Positions 9,401 through 15,708 of a stretch of DNA of 64,000 bases are shown here, piece by piece. Below the pieces are notes generated by a model. That model saw only the letters and a program-made list of their open reading frames with translations, had not been told where the DNA came from and searched no databases. The first letter of the stretch is position 1. Every line of letters starts with the position of its first letter. A program made the position numbers and the translations under genes. Source of the stretch: a virus. The stretch covers positions 23,356 to 87,355 of the IMG/VR virus record IMGVR_UViG_3300026165_000001; one strand, 5' to 3'.

Positions 9401-9516
9401 GATGGTCGATTACCTGTTGTGCCTACTGGTAACTTGACAGCACCTAGAATATCGAATGTGAGTGTCTCGTCTTCAGTTGAGATCAGGTTACCATTATGAT
9501 TTAAATTAATTGGCAT
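6436..9516 (-). CDS. Long repetitive tail fibre protein
   Basis: Product of 1026 residues built from repeated modules. One is DLSEGTNLYYTDERVDDRV, in at least four copies. Another is the DPDDLDDTSTTNKFTTAGDI type with SKLAGIE. A third is the TDTANVTSAGALMDSEVTNL type ending in DPADYATAAQGDLADTALQD. The last 350 residues switch to an [12 protein letters not shown] module and a GTGAPAVSLDISATDAIRLP segment, related to the plus-strand fibres. Such repeats are typical of trimeric fibre shafts. The N-terminus MPINLNHNGNLISTEDETLT contains an LPVGTTGNRPSGVDGMIRFN motif that recurs near the C-terminus. A late-type promoter lies 29 bases upstream of the start. Confidence 0.75.
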   Translation of the reverse strand: MPINLNHNGNLISTEDETLTFDILGAVKLPVGTTGNRPSGVDGMIRFNSDLGQFEGYNSGWGAIGGGSGGDVDSVNGQTGVVVLDPDDLDDTSTTNKFTTASDISKLAGVEAGATADQTDAEIKTAYENNADTNAFTDAEQTKLAGVEALADVTDTANVTSAGALMDSEVTNLADVKAFDPADYATAAQGDLADTALQDLSGSSTTDLSEGTNLYFTNERVDDRVDSLLVGGTNITLTYDDVSGTLTIDAAGGTAPVDSVNGQTGVVVLDPDDLDDTSTTNKFTTAGDISKLAGIETGATADQTDAEIKTAYENNVNTNAFTDSEQTKLAGIETGADVTDTANVTSAGALMDSEVTNLAAVKAFDPADYATAAQGDLADTALQDLSGNSTTDLSEGTNLYYTDERVDDRVAALLVEGDAINLTYNDVAGTLTVAVPDQAITFAKMQHIATNRILGRDSSGTGDIEALTGPAATDLLRTFNISNSGIVPSSGGGTTNFLRADGSWAEPAYYNTFNTDFDTRLGTKDTDDLSEGTNLYYTDERVDDRVDSLLTAGSNVTLTYNDVAGTLTIDAGGDVDSVNGLTGAVVLDPDDLDDTSTTNKFTTAGDISKLAGIEALADVTDTVNVAAAGAVMDSDFSTNGFMRRTGAGTYTNDANIDLASQVTGNLPVSNLNGGTGASSSTYWRGDGTWASIAGGGDVNKVGTPVDNQVGVWTGDGTIEGTTGLTYNGAALDITGNITVSGTVDGRDLASDGTKLDGIEALADVTDTANVTAAGALMDSEVTNLAAVKAFDPADYVDLTSNQTIGGNKTFADNINLTRSTGTAPHFIQIGEGRTGDGNAFIDLVGGTTYTDYGFRILRASEGNTSLFHRGTDSLIMRTIDAADIQFQTDGANNRLVVKSDGLIGIGTGAPAVSLDISATDAIRLPVGTDAQRPTGADGYIRYNSTNNEFEGYSNSSWAALGGGGGAGLFKGENGEVGSAPGDIFRVNEQVLNTDVTIDANENASAAGPLEIATGTTITVNGNLSIV

Positions 9517-9533
9517 TTTTGTGAAGATTCCTA

Positions 9534-9562
9534 TTGACTTCCTGGTATTTATCGCTTATATT
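9534..9562 (+). promoter_or_regulatory. Sigma70-type promoter for the candidate small RNA
   Basis: TTGACT (9534-9539) and TATATT (9557-9562) are separated by exactly 17 bases. Both hexamers are close to the bacterial consensus. The predicted start is near 9569. No plus-strand coding gene follows, only the structured segment ending at a terminator. The spacer contains the minus-strand late promoter box for the fibre gene. Confidence 0.65.
9546..9553 (-). promoter_or_regulatory. T4-type late promoter, GATAAATA, for the long fibre gene
   Basis: On the minus strand the sequence is GATAAATACC, 29 bases before the ATG at 9516. It lies wholly inside the spacer of an opposing sigma70-type promoter (9534-9562), so the two polymerases could not occupy both sites at once. 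Confidence 0.65.
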
Positions 9563-9568
9563 GAATAC

Positions 9569-9761
9569 ATATTAAGCGGCTCCGAGGGATATGGGGCGTT
9601 GAATAAAGTAACTAGCGTTAGGCACAGGTGAGACCGGACTATTACAGCTGGTCACTGACCCTAGTGCACCTGAGGTCGCGTTGCGGCCATAGGGGATCAG
9701 AGTAACTAGTAACCATTTCGATCAAGAGTGAACCGGCCCTAGGGCCGGTTCTTTTGTTTTT
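9569..9761 (+). ncRNA. Candidate structured small RNA, about 190 nt
   Basis: The segment has a sigma70-type promoter at its left end and an intrinsic terminator at its right end, with no convincing reading frame between. Visible helices are GCTCC/GGGGC (9579-9583 with 9593-9597), CAGGTG/CACCTG (9625-9630 with 9667-9672) enclosing GACC/GGTC, and GGTCGC/GCGGCC (9674-9679 with 9682-9687). A nine-base direct repeat AGTAACTAG occurs at 9607 and 9701. Size and layout recall regulatory RNAs such as 6S, but I could not match it to a known family. Both neighbours are minus-strand genes, so it is not the leader of an adjacent gene. Confidence 0.55.
9731..9761 (+). terminator. Intrinsic terminator of the small RNA
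   Basis: An eight-base-pair GC-rich stem (9731-9738 with 9743-9750, loop CTAG) is followed by CTTTTGTTTTT. The T tract is only on the plus-strand side. On the minus strand the hairpin is followed by mixed sequence, so it would serve plus-strand transcription and not the end of gp23. Confidence 0.8.
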
Positions 9762-9777
9762 ACTAAAACAACAGCTA

Positions 9778-10938
9778 TTAGCTGAAGGTTAGGTTTGCAG
9801 TTGTAACGTCAATGCGGTTTAGGTAGTCCGCAGCGTTACCAAGGCTTGACGCCTGGTTGCTGAGTTCTACGTATCCGTAACGTGTCATGAAGCTGACAAC
9901 TGGCTCGAAGGTGCTTGGGTCAAGCACTGTGCCTGAGCTCATTAGAGGAATGTATGGGCAGTAGAATGCCGCTGCATCTGTCTCGTTTGAACCTTTATAT
10001 CCGATAAGGATGTTGTCGTCTGTCGCATACTGGTTAACATAAACGCGCATTGAGCCGTTTAGTGTACCAACGAACTTGGTGTTTGTTGGCGCCTCGAAAG
10101 GACCTTCAGTTGTGCGAGCAAATGCACTTGTGGTAGCTGCCTGGAGCACTGTGAGGATTGTTGGTGAAACAACCATCCAGTTACCAGCGCCACGACGTGT
10201 GCGAGCTGCAATGTCGTTTGCTGCCTTGTTGATGAGCACTGCTAGTGCAGCATGTTCGTCACCAACAAAGGTTGCGGTTCCGCTTACTGCGTTCTGGTCG
10301 TATGTGCTGGTTGCAGCACCTGCGAGTGAACGTAGAGATGCTAGGATCTCTTGGTCGATTTCAGCAGTGATCTCCTGCGCGAGCGCAGCCATGATCTCTG
10401 CTTCAACGTCTAGGCCATGCATAGCTTGTGCGTCTTGCGCAGCTTCGAAAGTCCAACGTGCGCTGAGCTTACGAGTCTTTGCTTCGACGGTCTGCTTGAG
10501 GACCTGGATGTTTAGCTTACGACCAGCCTGACCTTCAAGCACTGAAGTTGCTTCAGCGCGGTCAGTTGTAGCGTTACCTGAGTAACCGTTAGCAATCTGG
10601 AACGGGCTAAGTGCCTCGTCACCAGCAACTGCTGAGTCGAATGTTTCTGCATAACGGACACGTAGAGTGTGGATTTGACCAACTGGGCCGGTCATTGGCT
10701 GCACACCAACTAGTTCGTTTGCAATAACAGTTGGCATAACACGGCGGATAACTGGTAGGATCACTTTGTTAAGTGTCGCAATGTTACCTGCTGATGTTGA
10801 GCCGACTGTTGCAGATTCTGACAACTGCTTCTTGGTGTTTTCAAGAACAGTTTCCATAACTGACTTTTTGTTACCGGTCAAGCCGTCAACGAGTGCGTCC
10901 TTGGTTGCTGACCAGTTTTCGAATAGAACGTCTGCCAT
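9778..10938 (-). CDS. 23: Major capsid protein gp23
   Basis: Product of 386 residues, shorter than T4 gp23 (521). The gp23 signature PMTGPVGQIHTLRVRY is present near residue 85, preceded by VIRRVMPTVIANELVGVQ. It forms the hexamers of the head. The gp21 protease of T4 cuts after (L/I)XE; LSE at residues 39-41 is a plausible maturation site (inference). A strong AGGAG Shine-Dalgarno precedes the ATG. It is the last gene of the head cassette and starts 13 bases after gp22. No late promoter was seen directly upstream, so it is probably transcribed with gp21 and gp22. Confidence 0.93.
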   Translation of the reverse strand: MADVLFENWSATKDALVDGLTGNKKSVMETVLENTKKQLSESATVGSTSAGNIATLNKVILPVIRRVMPTVIANELVGVQPMTGPVGQIHTLRVRYAETFDSAVAGDEALSPFQIANGYSGNATTDRAEATSVLEGQAGRKLNIQVLKQTVEAKTRKLSARWTFEAAQDAQAMHGLDVEAEIMAALAQEITAEIDQEILASLRSLAGAATSTYDQNAVSGTATFVGDEHAALAVLINKAANDIAARTRRGAGNWMVVSPTILTVLQAATTSAFARTTEGPFEAPTNTKFVGTLNGSMRVYVNQYATDDNILIGYKGSNETDAAAFYCPYIPLMSSGTVLDPSTFEPVVSFMTRYGYVELSNQASSLGNAADYLNRIDVTTANLTFS

Positions 10939-10951
10939 TTTAATTTCTCCT

Positions 10952-12070
10952 TTAGCTTAGTCCTGCTAATTTCTTGAGTTCAATGATATCAGCTGAGCCA
11001 CCAACGTCTTGCTGGGCGCTCTTGTTGACCTTGTCACCATTAACTTCACGTACTGGACGCTTGTTTTCAGTGAGTTTAGCCTTCTTTGCTTGTGTCTTAA
11101 CATCTGAGTCTTCTGAAAGGACACTTGGAAGATACTTCTTGTATGCTGTCTTCAACTGTGAAGTCTTGACACTTTCAAGTAGTGTTCCCATTAGTTCTTT
11201 CTGACCCCTGTTTAGAGGACCAAGCATTTCGCTCATAATTTGCTTTCGCTCACTCAAGTCGGTTGCGACTCTAGCTTTGCGGTTTGCTTCTTTGAGCTGT
11301 TGTTCCCTAGCTTCTATTGCTTCTTTTGATTCAGCAAGGTTCTGCTTTAGGTTCATTATTTCTTTAGCAAGTTTAGCAGTCTGTGTGCTTTCGCTTAGAG
11401 TGCTTGTCATAAACTCGCTTGCGAATGTCTCGAAAATCTTACGACCGAACTCGTTTTCCTTAGCTGTTTGAATGTCTTCGTGTAGAGTTGTGAGCTCCTT
11501 ACGCATAACATTTTCAACCATGGTTTCAAGTTTAGCTGCGCTCTTCTTGATGAAGTTGCGCTTTGCTTGTTCGATGACTTTTTGACCTTCGCGTACCATT
11601 TTGACTTTCTGCTCTGCTAGAGCTCGCTTGTCATCATGGAATTCGTTGAGTTCTTTGGTTAGCTGCTTGAGAACAAACTCTTCTAGCTTACCAAAATTAG
11701 CCTTTTGTGTTTTACGATCCTCACGCAATTCACCGATTTCCTTAGCTAGAACTTCTTGAACAAAACTATCGAGCATCTTGGCGTGCTCTTTAACCGCTTT
11801 CTTGTAACGAACGCGATCTTCTGCGACCTTGGCTTTGTCCGTTGCGAACTCTTCCAATTCGGTCTTGATAGCTTCCTTCAACATTGCGTCCATTGCTTCA
11901 ACAATTTGTGACTTGTCATTTTCATAACGAGACGCAAACTCTTCACGCAACTCTGCGGTCATAGCCTCGCGCTCTTCAGCAATACGTGCTTCGAACGCTT
12001 CGTTTAGCTCTGACTGAAGTTCTTCGTTAAGAACATCGCTGCCGAGGATTTCTTTAAATGACTTAGGCAT
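10952..12070 (-). CDS. 22: Prohead core scaffolding protein gp22
   Basis: Product of 372 residues, almost entirely predicted helix with long charged heptad-like stretches (residues 20-300), as expected of a head scaffold. It begins MPKSFKEILGSDVLNEELQS. It lies between the gp21 protease and gp23, the standard T4 order. The protein would form the inner core of the prohead and be degraded by gp21. T4 gp22 has 269 residues, so this one is longer by about 100. No catalytic motif is present. Confidence 0.85.
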   Translation of the reverse strand: MPKSFKEILGSDVLNEELQSELNEAFEARIAEEREAMTAELREEFASRYENDKSQIVEAMDAMLKEAIKTELEEFATDKAKVAEDRVRYKKAVKEHAKMLDSFVQEVLAKEIGELREDRKTQKANFGKLEEFVLKQLTKELNEFHDDKRALAEQKVKMVREGQKVIEQAKRNFIKKSAAKLETMVENVMRKELTTLHEDIQTAKENEFGRKIFETFASEFMTSTLSESTQTAKLAKEIMNLKQNLAESKEAIEAREQQLKEANRKARVATDLSERKQIMSEMLGPLNRGQKELMGTLLESVKTSQLKTAYKKYLPSVLSEDSDVKTQAKKAKLTENKRPVREVNGDKVNKSAQQDVGGSADIIELKKLAGLS

Positions 12071-12072
12071 GT

Positions 12073-12708
12073 TTATTTTCTCCCTAGGTCTTGGATAATT
12101 CGAATCATCTCTTCTTTGAGATACTTCTGTGCTCTTGGATCGTGCTGAACATTAGTTGCTACGTCCCAAATGCTATTAGCACGACGGTGATTCATGATGT
12201 GTTCATAAATCGGATCCGGATATGCTTCTGGTGCACTTGGATTCGCCACGATATCTACCGTAACAATTTCAAACTCTGACACACTGCCTGAGCCATCAAC
12301 GTTACCACTGCCGCGTGAGCTGACCCCTAGTTTTACACCACTTTCCAGTAGTGTTTTACATATGTTGCCCATTGGAGTGGGCAACATTTTTAGTTTACCA
12401 ACACCGTCTGATCCACGCATGTCCATATCGACAATCATGTGGCTTACACGGTCAAGGTTGATGTTCAGATCGTCTGGATGATCTGCTTCACCAAGGACTG
12501 TATAACCACCAGCAATCTTCTCTTTGAGCGACTTAACGGCGCTTGTGATTTCATTAACTGGGTATACTCTTTGATTCTGATTTCGCTTATCACCTTGGAT
12601 GAAGATACCCTGCATATACAGGTCCTTGCCACCTTGGCCATTATCATGGCTTTCAGTAGTAATAGACGCTGCATCAGGCGTAATAACTTCTCTAAGAGGT
12701 GTAAACAT
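12073..12708 (-). CDS. 21: Prohead maturation protease gp21
   Basis: Product of 211 residues, close to T4 gp21 (212). It matches the T4 prohead protease family (serine protease, MEROPS S77 type). GEADHP gives the catalytic His (H77), and the GVSSRGSG segment gives the catalytic Ser (S130 or S131). The DIVANPSAPEA motif closes the domain. It cleaves the scaffold and the N-terminus of gp23 during head maturation. It lies 2 bases upstream of gp22 in the same operon. Confidence 0.92.
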   Translation of the reverse strand: MFTPLREVITPDAASITTESHDNGQGGKDLYMQGIFIQGDKRNQNQRVYPVNEITSAVKSLKEKIAGGYTVLGEADHPDDLNINLDRVSHMIVDMDMRGSDGVGKLKMLPTPMGNICKTLLESGVKLGVSSRGSGNVDGSGSVSEFEIVTVDIVANPSAPEAYPDPIYEHIMNHRRANSIWDVATNVQHDPRAQKYLKEEMIRIIQDLGRK

Positions 12709-12722
12709 CAGTTATCGTTTCC

Positions 12723-13610
12723 TTAGTGCTTTTTCTTGTCTTTGAAAAGGCTTTGTGCCTTTTCGCTTGAGTTACTTGGGTGTGAAACTTTCTTGTCCAT
12801 CTTGCCCTTTTGCTCTTGTGGTCCAGTAACACTCATTTTCTTTGCTGAGTCACCTTTACCACCTTTTTCGTCTCCACCAAACTTATTGACTGGCTTTGCA
12901 TGGCCGCCGCTCATATCGCTTTGGTTTTGCAGAACTGGTGAAGCTTTTCCGTCTTCATCACCTGACATTGAAACATTTTGCTTGTGTAGCTTTGCGTCTT
13001 CGCCTAGGTCATCATCTTCAAGGTCGTCATCTTCAAGGTCGTCATCTTCTTCGTCACCCATGTCGGCGTCCATGTCTCCGAATTCATCAGCAACTTCGTC
13101 GCCTTCCTCTTCGTCGCCCATTTCGTCGCCCATCATGTCGGCAAATACTGCTTTGAGTTCTTCAATAGCATCTTCGACGTTTTGGACTGCTTCTTCAGCA
13201 TCACCGTCGCCGCCCATCTCTGGATCGTCGTCCATATCTAGATCGTCGCCCATATCTGGCTCGTCTTCCATGTCCATATCAACGTCCATGTCCATTTCGC
13301 CCTCAAGATCGTCAACGGCTTCATCTTCTTCGTCGTCTTCGCCAAAATATTCTTCAGCTTCGAGTTCGTCTTCCATTGTTTCGAGATCGTCCTCAAAGTC
13401 ACCTGACTCGTCTTCGTCATGATAACCTTCTTCAAGGTCTTCATCTTCGTCAAGCTCTAGCTCGTCTTCCACTGCGTCATCTTCTTCAGCTAGGTCAGCA
13501 TAAATCTCACGCGCTGTTTCGATGAGGTGCTCATGCAACATTTCGCTGGCAAGTTCACCCTCGCCATTCACCATGTATTCAAGCACTTTTTCGAGTTTTG
13601 ATTTTGTCAT
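12723..13610 (-). CDS. Very acidic prohead core protein (position of T4 gp67/gp68)
   Basis: Product of 295 residues. The first 40 (MTKSKLEKVLEYMVNGEGEL...) are a conserved-looking helical head. Residues 44-215 are extremely rich in Asp and Glu, with short repeats such as LEDDDLEDDDLGED. The last 80 residues are Lys/Ser/Gly-rich. T4 has small acidic core proteins (gp67, gp68) at this place between gp20 and gp21; this is much larger, so the match is by position and charge. A prohead core filler is inferred. A late-type box (13663-13670) and a small GCCCA/TGGGC hairpin precede its GGAG ribosome binding site. Confidence 0.6.
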   Translation of the reverse strand: MTKSKLEKVLEYMVNGEGELASEMLHEHLIETAREIYADLAEEDDAVEDELELDEDEDLEEGYHDEDESGDFEDDLETMEDELEAEEYFGEDDEEDEAVDDLEGEMDMDVDMDMEDEPDMGDDLDMDDDPEMGGDGDAEEAVQNVEDAIEELKAVFADMMGDEMGDEEEGDEVADEFGDMDADMGDEEDDDLEDDDLEDDDLGEDAKLHKQNVSMSGDEDGKASPVLQNQSDMSGGHAKPVNKFGGDEKGGKGDSAKKMSVTGPQEQKGKMDKKVSHPSNSSEKAQSLFKDKKKH

Positions 13611-13662
13611 TCTTCACACTCCTTGGCCCATCGTGGGCACTGTTTTGCATTACTTCAAATAG

Positions 13663-13670
13663 TATTTACA
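13663..13670 (-). promoter_or_regulatory. Late-type promoter, TGTAAATA
   Basis: On the minus strand TGTAAATACT lies 52 bases upstream of the acidic core gene and directly after the T-rich end of a minus-strand terminator-like hairpin. It is one base from TATAAATA. It would start a gp68-position/21/22/23 transcript separate from gp20. Confidence 0.5.
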
Positions 13671-13700
13671 AAACAAAATGCCTTACCTTAGAAAAAGGCA
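13671..13700 (-). terminator. Probable intrinsic terminator after the gp20 unit
   Basis: On the minus strand TGCCTT pairs with AAGGCA (13700-13695 with 13684-13679) around a 10-base loop and is followed by TTTTGTTT. The stem is short and not GC-rich, so it may be partial. It lies between the small gene at 13753 and the acidic core gene. Confidence 0.45.
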
Positions 13701-13752
13701 CGAAAAAGGGCAAAAAGTGTGTTTTAATTCCGTGATCTACCTGACTAAGTAA

Positions 13753-13959
13753 TCACTCTTCGGCGTCTGGGCTACCGTAGATGTATGCTACATCATCAAT
13801 TCTTTGCTTTTGTTCAAGATCTTCAATGCTGCGAGTCTTGCGCAGCTTTTGAAGATGCCGCAAAGTTATACGTGGACGACGTCTGTGATCAATGTTGACC
13901 ACTGTGTAATCGTCCTGTTCTTCGTCATAATATTCTCTTAGAAATTCTTGACTTCTCAT
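13753..13959 (-). CDS. Small protein downstream of the portal gene (gp67 position)
   Basis: Product of 68 residues with an acidic N-terminus (SQEFLREYYDEEQDD), a basic middle (DHRRRPRITLRHLQKLRKTR) and an acidic end. Its start overlaps the gp20 stop by four bases (ATGA), so it is probably coupled to portal translation. T4 gp67, a small prohead core protein, occupies this place, but sequence similarity is not evident to me. A head-assembly role is inferred from position. Confidence 0.55.
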   Translation of the reverse strand: MRSQEFLREYYDEEQDDYTVVNIDHRRRPRITLRHLQKLRKTRSIEDLEQKQRIDDVAYIYGSPDAEE

Positions 13960-15674
13960 ATTTCCTCATCCCCTTCATCGCCACCTATTGGGCTAGTTTC
14001 GTCACCACCTGCTTCAGCATCAAAGTCTTCTTCACCGCCAAGATCTTCATCAGCTTCAAAATCATCTAGGCTGCCATCAGCACCACCCTGGACACCAACG
14101 TTTCCTAGATCACTGAATTCTTCATCATCAACTGATCCTTCTTCATTGCCCTTGATTGGATTTTCCTGCTTCCATAGCTTTTCGTTTTCAAGTATTTCAT
14201 CTTCACTGAGTTGTAGATATTTCTTGAGCATGAATCTCTTGCTCAAATAATCAACACCTTCAAGTTGACCAAATACACTGGCACGTGAGCTGTTGATTTC
14301 AATCTCACGATAATCACTAAAGCTTTGTGGTTCAACAAAGTCCAACTCAAACTGACTTGAATCAATTTCATAACCACGGTGCTTGAGGAACAATTTGAAT
14401 TCTTTATCAAATGATGGTTGAACAATACGTTGCAGTCTCTGGCAGTATTTTGTAAATCGATATTCTTGAATAAATGCTGTTCCTACACGTCCATCATTAT
14501 ATGTTGCTGTGCCGTCATCTGGTCCAGTAGGTAGATAGCTACTTGGAACGCGCAAACCACGAGCTAGTTTGTTATTGAAGAATTTGAGGTCATCAATATC
14601 ACCTAGGTTGTCACCGCCCGGTAGTGTTTCAACTTTACTGCCACGTCCTTCAGCTGTTTGAGCAAAGAAGTAATCTTCCATGATTGATAGCGGGTTGTAT
14701 TGCGCATCCATCATATTGCTACCACCACCTGTTCGTGTTGGAATACGACGCTGGTGAATTTCGTTCTTTACGCGCTCAACATGAGACATTGCTTGGTGGC
14801 TTGGCATATCACCTACGTCAATATAAAAGATACGACGTTCAGGTGCTCGTTGCACACGGTAAATGATAATTGAGTCTTCAAGCAATTCTTTTTGCTTGTA
14901 TGTTTTGAAAACAGCATCAAGAATACTATTGCCGAATGGCCAAGCATTGTCCATTCCATCTGTTAGTGCCATATGAATAACGTGCTTGGCATCAATTGAA
15001 AATTCAACATCTCCACCTGCTCCGCCGTTTACATTGGTAACGTTTGAAGCATTTCTTTGAGTTGTTGAATTGATCATGTTTGTCGGACTGACACTTGCTC
15101 CAGCATAGTTGCCAGGACCTTTTTGATTGGTCGCAACCAGAGTCTGAAAATTAGGATCCAAATTTTTGATGATATATTGTGATGGTTCTTTACCACGACT
15201 TTCGTCAACAATCACACGCAATACGTCAGCTGGGCTTACATAGTAAAGTTTCCAAGTTTCAGGATCACGCACAAATGGTTGGTCGCCATATTTGACTGTA
15301 TTACGAAATGTATTAAATATTCGCCTGTTCCAATCATTTACACGGCACCATTGCTTGAGAACGGTTTGAAGAACATCGCTTTCAGTTTCAGTAGGACTGT
15401 CATGCCATTTGATAATGAATGGTGATTCAGTTTCTTCGTCTTGCTGTGTTGAAAATTCTGCAATCGTGTCTAGAGCAGTATTAATTTCACTGTCCATGTC
15501 CATTTGATCATATTGGACATAACGTTCAAGACGATTGGGTTGTCCAACATATACCTCTGGTAGCCAACTCTGAAAACGCGATGCATCTGTTTTATTTGCG
15601 CCGCGTGATTTCCCACCACTTAGTGGACTTTGAGTGCCTTGGTATGTTTGAAAATGCTTCTTCCAGCCTGCCAT
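13956..15674 (-). CDS. 20: Portal vertex protein gp20
   Basis: Product of 572 residues (T4 gp20 is 524). It is recognised by conserved portal segments: MDSEINTALDTIAEFST near residue 60, IYRVQRAPERRIFYIDVG near 270, and ARGLRVPSSYLPTGPDDG near 385. The C-terminal 70 residues are an acidic, Gly-rich tail. The portal forms the dodecameric gate for DNA at the head vertex and nucleates head assembly. It is transcribed from an AATAAATA late box 27 bases upstream and leads the head cassette. Confidence 0.93.
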   Translation of the reverse strand: MAGWKKHFQTYQGTQSPLSGGKSRGANKTDASRFQSWLPEVYVGQPNRLERYVQYDQMDMDSEINTALDTIAEFSTQQDEETESPFIIKWHDSPTETESDVLQTVLKQWCRVNDWNRRIFNTFRNTVKYGDQPFVRDPETWKLYYVSPADVLRVIVDESRGKEPSQYIIKNLDPNFQTLVATNQKGPGNYAGASVSPTNMINSTTQRNASNVTNVNGGAGGDVEFSIDAKHVIHMALTDGMDNAWPFGNSILDAVFKTYKQKELLEDSIIIYRVQRAPERRIFYIDVGDMPSHQAMSHVERVKNEIHQRRIPTRTGGGSNMMDAQYNPLSIMEDYFFAQTAEGRGSKVETLPGGDNLGDIDDLKFFNNKLARGLRVPSSYLPTGPDDGTATYNDGRVGTAFIQEYRFTKYCQRLQRIVQPSFDKEFKLFLKHRGYEIDSSQFELDFVEPQSFSDYREIEINSSRASVFGQLEGVDYLSKRFMLKKYLQLSEDEILENEKLWKQENPIKGNEEGSVDDEEFSDLGNVGVQGGADGSLDDFEADEDLGGEEDFDAEAGGDETSPIGGDEGDEEI

Positions 15675-15700
15675 AATGATTATCTATTCCTATTTGTGGG

Positions 15701-15708
15701 TATTTATT
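15701..15708 (-). promoter_or_regulatory. T4-type late promoter, AATAAATA, for gp20
   Basis: On the minus strand AATAAATACCC lies 27 bases before the gp20 ATG and overlaps the stop codon of the tape-measure candidate. Box over upstream stop is the same arrangement seen at 2974 and 53240. Confidence 0.7.

Noticed and set aside
6436-9516. CRISPR-like or diversity-generating repeat array
   Set aside because: Repeats are in-frame coding modules of varied length without spacers, and no reverse transcriptase or Cas gene is present.
9569-9761. tRNA gene in the fibre/gp23 gap
   Set aside because: No cloverleaf with TTC-type arm or acceptor pairing could be built, and the terminator-bounded length is too long.
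12736-13422. Ser-rich open frame of 228 residues on the plus strand
   Set aside because: It is the antisense image of the Asp/Glu-rich core protein gene; GAN codons read as TCN/NTC give artificial Ser runs.
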